A stretch of DNA of 49,711 nucleotides from Candidatus Parabeggiatoa sp. nov. 2. GTDB taxonomy: Bacteria; Pseudomonadota; Gammaproteobacteria; Beggiatoales; Beggiatoaceae. Below are positions 43,598 through 49,711 of this stretch, one piece after another. The notes under the pieces were generated by a model. That model was not told the origin of the DNA, did not search any database, and saw only the letters and a program-made list of their open reading frames with translations. The translations under genes and the position numbers were made by a program. The stretch is taken from positions 1 through 49,711 of the forward strand of contig NBMI01000039.1 in NCBI GenBank assembly GCA_002085445.1, written 5' to 3'. Every line of letters starts with the position of its first letter. Position 1 is the stretch's first letter.

Positions 43598-44196
43598 GTG
43601 ACTATAACAAAGGTAACTAAAAAAGAGGTTTCCCATCAATTTCGACGAGTCGAAGGAAAGGATGAAAAAGCGATTGATCCATTGGTATTATAAAATCTTC
43701 TTAAAGATATTATTTCGGTAAAACCAATGGGAGCCTCATACCAATGAAAAGTGTAGCCTAAACGGGGGCCTTCAATCAAATAAAATTTCACAACCTGGCC
43801 CTCAAAGAAACTACTATTTTATGATTAATGATAATTAAGGGTTAAATTGAATCTTATAAATTCAAATTATTCAACACAGAGACACGGAGTTACTACTCTG
43901 TGAACGAAAAATTTCATCATAATTAATTCAACCCTTAATTCGCATTCACAGATGACAAAAAAACACTTGAATTTGGGTGTGGACAATGGCACCAATTAAT
44001 GAGAGGCAAAAAAGTGCTACCACGCATAATTAACCGTTGTTTTCAAGTGAAAGATGCTCAAGGAAAGTTTTTACAAGGAAAAGATAAATTAAATCAGATT
44101 GCCAAAAACCTTGTCAGAAAACCCCTCAAAGAACAACCTGATGATTTTCAAAGATTGTATGCTATTATCTCTCACCGGATCATATCGTCAAATTAG
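43598..44196 (+). pseudogene. Third gene of the AlbA_2-AAA operon, broken by insertion
   Basis: The N-terminal relic begins at GTG 43598 and reads MTITKVTKKEVSHQFRRVEG then KDEKAIDPLVL before a stop near 43693. VEGKDE resembles the first motif of TOPRIM-type domains (E-G-x-x-D), found in effectors that pair with such ATPases; this is a weak clue. After 247 bp of foreign-looking DNA, including the 108-bp element at 43833-43940, a C-terminal relic follows in frame at 43941-44196: AFTDDKKTLEFGCGQWHQL, MRGKKVLPRIINRCFQVKDA, LNQIAKNLVRKPLKEQPDDF, ending at 44196. I read the two pieces as ends of one protein whose middle was lost or displaced. Confidence 0.5.
43833..43940. repeat. 108-bp element with AATTAAGGGTT ends
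   Basis: AATTAAGGGTTAAATT (left) and AATTCAACCCTTAATT (right) are inverted repeats with one mismatch; the second hairpin inside is ACAGAGACACGGAGT / ACTCTGTG. The right end abuts the C-terminal relic of the broken third operon gene. Confidence 0.7.
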
Positions 44197-44488
44197 CGAT
44201 AATTCTGTAAAATAAATATAATTTTTGGAAAAAACCAGACAAAGGACTCCAAGATTTATCTTGGATGTCCAAGATAAATCTTGGACTCCAGCCAAAATAT
44301 TGATCTGCAATACTATATATTCAACAAAAAATTTAGTCGGCTTTAGCTGAACGACAGCGAATACCGAAGAAACGAGATTATTTATAGATCAGATTACGAT
44401 AATGAAAACAATAGGCTCAAGTCTCTTCAGATTACAATAATGAAAGCAATAGGCTCAAATCAATTTATAAAGAAGGTAAACAATAGCG
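44197..44488. other. Spacer with a 38-bp duplicated segment
   Basis: Besides the hairpin, GATTACGATAATGAAAACAA then TAGGCTCAAGTCT is repeated imperfectly as GATTACAATAATGAAAGCAA then TAGGCTCAAATC (about 44392-44462). Nothing else is recognised. Confidence 0.5.
44249..44284. repeat. CCAAGATTTATCTTGG inverted pair
   Basis: CCAAGATTTATCTTGG (44249-44264) and CCAAGATAAATCTTGG (44269-44284) are exact complements around ATGT, flanked by GGACTCC on both sides in inverted sense. It belongs to a style of hairpin with GGACTCC flanks, also seen at 340-412 and 36245. Confidence 0.8.
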
Positions 44489-45331
44489 ATGGCAACAGGT
44501 AACTTAGTTAGGAAAAAACCGATAAGAATAACCGTTAAAGGCATACCACCCATGCGTTTAGAAAATAGCGGGTTAAACAGCGGGTTAAACCCGAAATTTG
44601 TCAGAAAAATACTCGCTACCCCACCGGCTCAATTGAAAACGTTATGCTCTGGTTCAGAAAATAATCGCAACCGATTGTATTTCGCAAATAATTTGCCTAT
44701 TTTAGCGGCCTTGCTCAAAGCCAGCCGTGTTGCAGGGAAAGTACAAATCATCTACATCGAGCCCCCCTTTTCAACCCAAAGCATTTTTCATTCTAAAAAC
44801 CTCACTTATGCATACAAGGAAACACTATCTGGTTATCACTTTCTTGAGTTTCTGCAAGGCCGTTTGATATTATTGCGTCAACAGCTTGCCGACACCGGCT
44901 CAAATTATTTGCACTTAGATGAAAAAAGGGTATTTTTTTTATCCCGTATCAAAGTCATTATGGATGAAGTGTTTGGCGAACCAAACTACAATAATTGTAT
45001 TGTTCGTAAAAAATGTAACAAAAAAAATATACTCGAAAACAATACGGCAATATCTCTGATTACATTTTTTTTACACCACACCAAATCAGAAAACTATACC
45101 TGGAACCGTCCGATGGAAAACTATCTCAAAAAAAAGGCCGCAAAAGAATATCAATACACAGAGCCAAAAACAGGCCGCCGTTACCAAAAAATATCACTTC
45201 ATGCGCCCGGCGGCGTAAGGCAAGGTCAAACTGGCAAAGGAATCATGCCGCCCCCCCCCGGCAAACATTGGCAAAATCCACCGGAATCACTGATAACTGA
45301 TAACTGTTCACTGAAAAAGAGGAAAACCTAA
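44489..45331 (+). CDS. Truncated site-specific DNA methyltransferase with altered catalytic motif
   Basis: A 280-residue N-terminal part of an N6-adenine type (type III-like) methyltransferase. [20 protein letters not shown] precedes the catalytic motif, which reads [11 protein letters not shown] where the family has DPPF/DPPY, so the catalytic Asp is Glu. Later [31 protein letters not shown] and [20 protein letters not shown] follow the family, as does [14 protein letters not shown]. After [15 protein letters not shown] the protein ends with [12 protein letters not shown], encoded by CTGATAACTGATAACTG repeat DNA. The remaining domain with the AdoMet motif region is missing. It is probably a non-functional remnant that still forms an open frame, within the decaying defence island. 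Confidence 0.78.
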   Translation: MATGNLVRKKPIRITVKGIPPMRLENSGLNSGLNPKFVRKILATPPAQLKTLCSGSENNRNRLYFANNLPILAALLKASRVAGKVQIIYIEPPFSTQSIFHSKNLTYAYKETLSGYHFLEFLQGRLILLRQQLADTGSNYLHLDEKRVFFLSRIKVIMDEVFGEPNYNNCIVRKKCNKKNILENNTAISLITFFLHHTKSENYTWNRPMENYLKKKAAKEYQYTEPKTGRRYQKISLHAPGGVRQGQTGKGIMPPPPGKHWQNPPESLITDNCSLKKRKT

Positions 45332-45336
45332 CCAAC

Positions 45337-47694
45337 ATGAAAACCATCGCAATGCGTATTGCGGAAGAACTTTCCGTACCAGAAAATCAGGTACAAGCAG
45401 CCATCATGCTACTTGATGAAGGCGCGACAGTGCCCTTTATCGCCCGTTACCGCAAAGAAGTCACGGGTGGATTAGATGATACCCAACTGCGTACTCTCGA
45501 AGAACGCTTGCGCTACCTGCGCGAGTTGGATGAACGCCGTGAGGTGATTTTAAATAGCATTCGCGAGCAAGAAAAACTCACGCCAGAATTAGAAGCGGCA
45601 ATCATTCAAGCCGACACCAAAACCAGCCTAGAAGACTTGTACCTACCTTATAAACCCAAACGCCGCTCCAAAGCCAAAACGGCTAAAGAAGCCGGGCTGG
45701 AACCCTTGGCACTGGATTTGTTGAAAAATCCGACACAGGTTCCTGAAGAAGTCGCAGCCGAGTATATCAATACCGAAAAAGGTATTGAAGACCTCAAAAA
45801 AGCCCTTGGGGGCGCACGGCATATTCTCATGGAAAAATTCGCCGAAGAAGCAAAATTGCTAGAAGAATTACGCGAATACCTCTGGGAAAATGCCACCTTC
45901 AAGTCGAAAGCGGTAGAAGGCAAGGAAGAAAAAGGCGCGAAGTTTTCCGATTACTTTGACTATCAGGAGCTGCTGAAAAACATTCCTTCTCACCGCGCCT
46001 TAGCCATGTTTCGCGGACGAACGGTCGGCGTGTTACAATTAACACTCTCGGTCGAAAGTCAGGACGACGACGACACAAAAAACATCGCGTCCGTCTATTG
46101 TGAAGGCAGAATTGCCGCGCATTTCGGCATTGAAGATCAAGGCCGTCCAGCGGACGCTTGGTTATTGGAAACGGTGCGCTTAGCATGGTGTTCCAAGATT
46201 CGCTCACATTTGGATGCCCAATTGTTGACGCGGGTGCGTGAGGCTTCAGAAACCGAAGCCATTAAAGTCTTTTCCAGTAATTTACATGACTTATTGTTAG
46301 CTGCACCTGCGGGGCAGCGTGCAACCATTGGCTTAGATCCCGGCTTACGCACAGGCGTTAAAGTCGCCGTCGTAGACAACACCGGTAAAATGGTAGATAC
46401 GACGGCTATTTATCCCCACGCGCCAAAAAAACAATGGCAACAGTCTATTGACAAACTGGCCGAGTTAGCGCGTCAACATCAAGTTGAGTTAATCAGTATC
46501 GGCAATGGCACGGCCTCGCGGGAAACCGACCGATTAGTGACCGATTTAATGAAACAACATCCAGATTTGGGTTTGTCTAAACTTGTCGTTTCTGAAGCGG
46601 GGGCCTCGGTGTATTCCGCCTCGAAATTCGCGGCTAAGGAATTCCCCAATTTAGATGTGTCAATGCGCGGTGCCGTCTCCATCGCTAGACGTTTACAAGA
46701 CCCGTTGGCAGAATTGGTGAAAATTGAGCCAAAATCTATCGGGGTGGGTCAATATCAACACGATGTCAACAAAACTCACTTGGCACGAAGTCTGGACGCG
46801 GTGGTAGAAGATTGCGTCAATGCTGTCGGTGTGGACGTGAATACCGCCTCGGCAGCCTTGTTGAGCCGTGTGTCTGGACTGAATGCCGGCTTGGCGCGTA
46901 ACCTCGTGACCTTTCGTGACGAACACGGTGCCTTTCCTAATCGCAACACCTTAAAGCAAGTGCCCCGCTTAGGTGAAAAAAGCTTTGAACAAGCGGCCGG
47001 CTTTTTGCGAATTATGAAGAGTGACAACCCCCTGGATGCTTCGGCCGTCCACCCGGAAGCCTATCCCGTCGTAGAACGTATTGTGGCTATTAACAAAAAA
47101 CCGGTTAAAGCCTTGATAGGCGATACTGGATTTTTGCGGAATCTCAAACCAGAAGATTATACTGATGACACCTTTGGTGTACCCACCGTCACGGATATTC
47201 TCCAAGAATTGGAAAAACCCGGGAGGGACCCGCGCCCTGAGTTCAAAACAGCCGCCTTTAAAGAAGGGATTGAAAACCTCGAAGACCTTGAAGCCGACAT
47301 GGTTTTAGAAGGTGTCGTCACCAATGTGACCAATTTTGGGGCCTTTGTAGACATTGGTGTACATCACGATGGCTTGGTACATATCTCGGCACTTTCAAAC
47401 ACTTTTGTCAAAGACCCGCGTGAGGTGGTCAAAGCGGGAGATGTGGTCAAAGTGAAGGTGCTGGAAATTGACTTGAAACGGCGACGAGTGGCCTTAAGCA
47501 AGTGTTTGGATGACAAAAACCGTGACTCTACACCCAATAAAAAGGGAAAACCCGCCAAAAGTCAAGCCAAAAGTCAACAACGCAAGGCTAAAAAGCCGAC
47601 ACAAGCACCCACATCCAAGAAAGCGGTTCGTAACCTGCCGTCGCAATTGGTCGGCATCATGGCACAAGCCTTTGCCAATGCTCGCAAGGATTAA
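45337..47694 (+). CDS. tex: Tex-family RNA-binding transcription accessory protein
   Basis: A 785-residue protein with all Tex domains. An N-terminal helical Tex region (about 1-200) contains [20 protein letters not shown]; a YqgF/RNase H-like domain (about 325-450, [19 protein letters not shown]) follows; then tandem helix-hairpin-helix (about 470-560, [40 protein letters not shown]); and an S1 RNA-binding domain (about 645-720, [20 protein letters not shown]). A basic, low-complexity tail (about 725-770) follows. Tex is cytoplasmic, binds nucleic acid and is linked to transcription elongation and stress or toxin expression. The start ATG 45337 lies just after the repeat-derived end of the methyltransferase fragment. 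The TerD-like gene follows by 30 bp. Confidence 0.96.
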   Translation: MKTIAMRIAEELSVPENQVQAAIMLLDEGATVPFIARYRKEVTGGLDDTQLRTLEERLRYLRELDERREVILNSIREQEKLTPELEAAIIQADTKTSLEDLYLPYKPKRRSKAKTAKEAGLEPLALDLLKNPTQVPEEVAAEYINTEKGIEDLKKALGGARHILMEKFAEEAKLLEELREYLWENATFKSKAVEGKEEKGAKFSDYFDYQELLKNIPSHRALAMFRGRTVGVLQLTLSVESQDDDDTKNIASVYCEGRIAAHFGIEDQGRPADAWLLETVRLAWCSKIRSHLDAQLLTRVREASETEAIKVFSSNLHDLLLAAPAGQRATIGLDPGLRTGVKVAVVDNTGKMVDTTAIYPHAPKKQWQQSIDKLAELARQHQVELISIGNGTASRETDRLVTDLMKQHPDLGLSKLVVSEAGASVYSASKFAAKEFPNLDVSMRGAVSIARRLQDPLAELVKIEPKSIGVGQYQHDVNKTHLARSLDAVVEDCVNAVGVDVNTASAALLSRVSGLNAGLARNLVTFRDEHGAFPNRNTLKQVPRLGEKSFEQAAGFLRIMKSDNPLDASAVHPEAYPVVERIVAINKKPVKALIGDTGFLRNLKPEDYTDDTFGVPTVTDILQELEKPGRDPRPEFKTAAFKEGIENLEDLEADMVLEGVVTNVTNFGAFVDIGVHHDGLVHISALSNTFVKDPREVVKAGDVVKVKVLEIDLKRRRVALSKCLDDKNRDSTPNKKGKPAKSQAKSQQRKAKKPTQAPTSKKAVRNLPSQLVGIMAQAFANARKD

Positions 47695-47724
47695 ATTCAC
47701 CGATTCGCAAAAGGAGGAAATACG

Positions 47725-48255
47725 GTGGCTACTCAACATAAAGTGACTCTGAACCAACCCGGGGATCATGCCAAACTGAAAAAATCCGCCAGAATCACGG
47801 CTAAATTGACTTGGACAAAGCCGGTTGATTTAGATCTGCATGCGTTCTATAAGACCAAAGAGGGTGTCTTTGGGCATATCTACTATGATAACCAAGGGAA
47901 TCTATTGAACCCCCCTTGCATTGAACTGGATGAAGATGCCGGTGTCGATGATACAGGCGGTGACAATGAAGAAAATATCACCATCAAGTCCTTGTCACAT
48001 GTCGAGGCGGTACTCATTGCGACCAACATCTACAGAATGTTTGGTTTTTTGTCGTTCGGCGATAATTTCGCCAAATATGATGGCAAGGTTGTAGTGGAAA
48101 CCAATTTGGGAGACCATATTGAAGTCCCGTTGGATTCTGAAAAAAAGGGCAAATGGTGTGTTATCGCCCAAATCGACAACTCTGATCCCTCAGAACCTTA
48201 CGTCGTTAATATTAACAAGGTACAAAAATCCGAACCCAATCTCCGGGATTTTTAG
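47725..48255 (+). CDS. TerD-family (tellurium resistance-like) protein
   Basis: A 176-residue protein of the TerD type. ARITAKLTWTKPVDLDLHAF with the acidic calcium-binding D-L-D, HIYYDNQGNL, and ELDEDAGVDDTGGDNEENIT with further acidic calcium-site residues fit the family, as does AVLIATNIYR. The start is a GTG at 47725 preceded by an excellent AAAGGAGG site 7 bp away. It follows tex by 30 bp, so both may be co-transcribed. TerD proteins bind calcium and act in stress, tellurite and phage response; substrate and partners here are unknown. No other ter genes are in the window. Confidence 0.82.
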   Translation: MATQHKVTLNQPGDHAKLKKSARITAKLTWTKPVDLDLHAFYKTKEGVFGHIYYDNQGNLLNPPCIELDEDAGVDDTGGDNEENITIKSLSHVEAVLIATNIYRMFGFLSFGDNFAKYDGKVVVETNLGDHIEVPLDSEKKGKWCVIAQIDNSDPSEPYVVNINKVQKSEPNLRDF

Positions 48256-48399
48256 ATAGTCGTCCAAACGATCGGTCGGCAGTACCAAAGACTGTTTTGC
48301 AGTGCCAAGTTAAAACCGGCTACTCCTGTTACCCGTCAATAAGTACCGAAGCACATATTATCAGGTATTTTGCCGGAATCAAAAGGGGCTTTGCACGTG
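48256..48399. repeat. GTCGTCCAAAC / GTGCCAAGTTAAAAC repeat block
   Basis: GTCGTCCAAACG, GTGCCAAGTTAAAACCGG and TTACCCGTCAATAAG recur from the MITE interior at 11985-12080. It begins just after the stop codon of the TerD-like gene. Confidence 0.65.
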
Positions 48400-48440
48400 G
48401 GATTGCCCCTACGAACCGTCGTGTCATGTAGGGGCAATCC
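48400..48440. terminator. Hairpin, 13-bp perfect arms, between tex-terD and pyrD
   Basis: GGATTGCCCCTAC (48400-48412) pairs exactly with GTAGGGGCAATCC (48428-48440) and is followed by TTTAA. Member of the GTAGGGGC family (see 5945-5976). Confidence 0.65.
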
Positions 48441-48593
48441 TTTAAGCTAACTTATTGATTTTTTGTACCGTATTTCAACAAGCTACGTTATTTAGGGACA
48501 AGTCTATTGGAAGGTGAGGGCTAGGGTGGTGCTTGACTCAAGTTCCGAAGGCTCGATAACTTGATCCCACTTTTGTTCTTCTTCAGTCAATAA

Positions 48594-48700
48594 CTAATAA
48601 AAACATAACATTAATCATTAATCATTAATCATTAATTGTTAATGATTTTCACCACCCCAGGTGAGGGCCGGTTCCCTCTTTTTCTGTCCGAGAATTCGGG
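48594..48700. repeat. TTAATCA and CCCTCACC repeats entering the 3' end of pyrD
   Basis: CATTAATCATTAATCATTAA units, then ACCACCCCAGGTGAGGGCCG and GGGTGAGGGGGAA. The latter two encode the terminal residues of PyrD on the minus strand; related to the element ends at 11935-12124. Confidence 0.75.
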
Positions 48701-49711
48701 TGAGGGGGAATTGAGGATATCAATGATTTCCTTGACTAACGCGGGGCCTCGATAAATTAACCCCGTGTAAATCTGCACCAAACGGGCGCCGGCTTGGAGT
48801 TTTTCTTCGGCGTCGGCGGCACTCATCACACCCCCAGCAGCGATGATGGGAATTTTGCCTTGGAGTGTAGCACTGAGTTGCTGCACTACCTTGGTAGATC
48901 GCGCCGATAACGGCGCACCGCTCAAGCCACCAGTTTCATTCGCGTAGGGCAAGTTTTCTACGCCCGCCCGTGACAGTGTCGTATTGGTAGCAATCACGCC
49001 ATCTATCTCATAAGCCAACAATTGGTTGGCAATCACGGCCAATTCTTCCTCATTCAAATCGGGCGCAATTTTCACCGCCAGCGGCACATATTTATCATGT
49101 TGATTTGCAAGTTGCCGTTGAGCTTGTTTTAGTGTATTCAACAAGCGATCCAATTCATCCCCCTGTTGCAACTGGCGCAGCCCCGGCGTGTTGGGCGAAG
49201 AAATATTTACCGCCACATAATCGGCAAAGGCATATACCTTGTGCAAACCTACTAAGTAATCATCGACCGCATTTTCTAAAGGCGTATCAAAGTTTTTGCC
49301 AATATTAATGCCAAGTATACCGCCAAAACGTGCTTTTTGAATATTCTCTAGCAGCCTCTCAACGCCCTGATTATTAAAACCCATGCGATTAATCAACGCC
49401 AGTGCTGTGGGCAAACGAAAGAGACGCGGTGGAGGATTACCCGGCTGTGGGCGCGGTGTAACTGTGCCCACCTCAATAAACCCAAAACCCAGTGCAGCGA
49501 GGCTATCAATAGATTCGGCATTTTTATCCATTCCAGCGGCAAGCCCTACCGGATTAGGAAAATTCAAACCCATGACGGTGCAAGGAGCATGGGGAATTTT
49601 GCCAAAAATAAGTTTGGTTAATTTTAACCGATTCAGAGCATTGAGAGTCTGTAAGGTAAAACGATGGGCCGTTTCGGGTAGCAACCTGAATAGTAAAGGG
49701 CGCATTAGAGA
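48632..49711 (-). CDS. pyrD: Dihydroorotate dehydrogenase (quinone), class 2; 5' end at or beyond the window edge
   Basis: A membrane-associated flavoenzyme that oxidises dihydroorotate to orotate with quinone in pyrimidine synthesis. An ATG lies at 49705 (MRPLLFRLLPETAHRF), but the two codons before it, Ser-Leu, are open and class 2 enzymes usually begin a few residues earlier, so the true start is probably just outside. FPNPVGLAAGMDKNAESIDS binds FMN; ISSPNTPGLRQLQ carries the class 2 catalytic serine; VKIAPDLNEEE, ATNTTLSRAG, GGLSGAPL and IIAAGGVMSAADA follow in order. The last residues SPSPEFSDRKRGNRPSPGVV and KIINN are encoded by CCCTCACC-type repeat DNA rather than by family sequence. 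It is convergent with the tex-terD pair. Confidence 0.94.
   Translation of the reverse strand, partial: SLMRPLLFRLLPETAHRFTLQTLNALNRLKLTKLIFGKIPHAPCTVMGLNFPNPVGLAAGMDKNAESIDSLAALGFGFIEVGTVTPRPQPGNPPPRLFRLPTALALINRMGFNNQGVERLLENIQKARFGGILGINIGKNFDTPLENAVDDYLVGLHKVYAFADYVAVNISSPNTPGLRQLQQGDELDRLLNTLKQAQRQLANQHDKYVPLAVKIAPDLNEEELAVIANQLLAYEIDGVIATNTTLSRAGVENLPYANETGGLSGAPLSARSTKVVQQLSATLQGKIPIIAAGGVMSAADAEEKLQAGARLVQIYTGLIYRGPALVKEIIDILNSPSPEFSDRKRGNRPSPGVVKIINN

Overview
The window looks like chromosomal DNA of a gammaproteobacterium close to the large sulfur bacteria (Beggiatoa/Thioploca/Thiomargarita, order Thiotrichales). This is inferred from WaaA, Fe-SOD, ArgA, ArgE, Tex, FimX-like and class 2 PyrD, from moderately AT-rich DNA, and from the extreme load of small dispersed repeats. 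No rRNA, tRNA, CRISPR array or transposase gene was seen.

Layout. 1-1548 holds two tandem TMEM43-family membrane genes on the minus strand, one cut by the window edge and one decayed. 2025-3659 is a minus-strand pair, an AAA ATPase and a small nuclease-like protein, separated by an 82-bp tandem repeat. 3758-4470 is a large repeat array. 4628-9847 carries waaA, a DUF4291 gene and the birA-coaX-SPOR cluster. 10218-13069 carries a CheY-like receiver and two metallo-beta-lactamase-fold proteins. 13723-16635 is an M16 peptidase. 17234-20037 holds small and hypothetical genes (DUF2442, DUF4846, a Gly-rich membrane peptide). 20524-25783 carries sodB, argE, a coiled-coil protein and argA. 26134-28221 is a degenerate GGDEF/EAL protein resembling FimX. 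29784-34663 is a surface-glycan block (two GT2 glycosyltransferases and a large polytopic protein). 34843-36211 is a frameshifted FadL/OmpP1-like porin. 37343-38230 is a DUF815 ATPase. 38949-45331 is a decaying defence island: an intact PmeII-type restriction-modification pair, a broken AlbA_2/HATPase gene overlapping an intact AAA ATPase, a broken third gene, and a truncated methyltransferase. 45337-48255 is tex and a TerD-like gene. 48632 to the right edge is pyrD.

The most unusual property is how repeats and genes interact. Short repeat families (TTATCAG, TAATGGG, CAGTG-type, CCCTCACC-type) run into the 3' ends of genes and supply the last codons and the stop of waaA, the DUF4291 gene, argE, argA, both glycan genes, a methyltransferase fragment and pyrD. 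A small palindrome truncates birA, and another repeat sits in frame inside argE. At least five MITE-like families with terminal inverted repeats are present; one has a perfect 5-bp target duplication and is nested in another repeat. Functions are calls from motif recognition without database searches.
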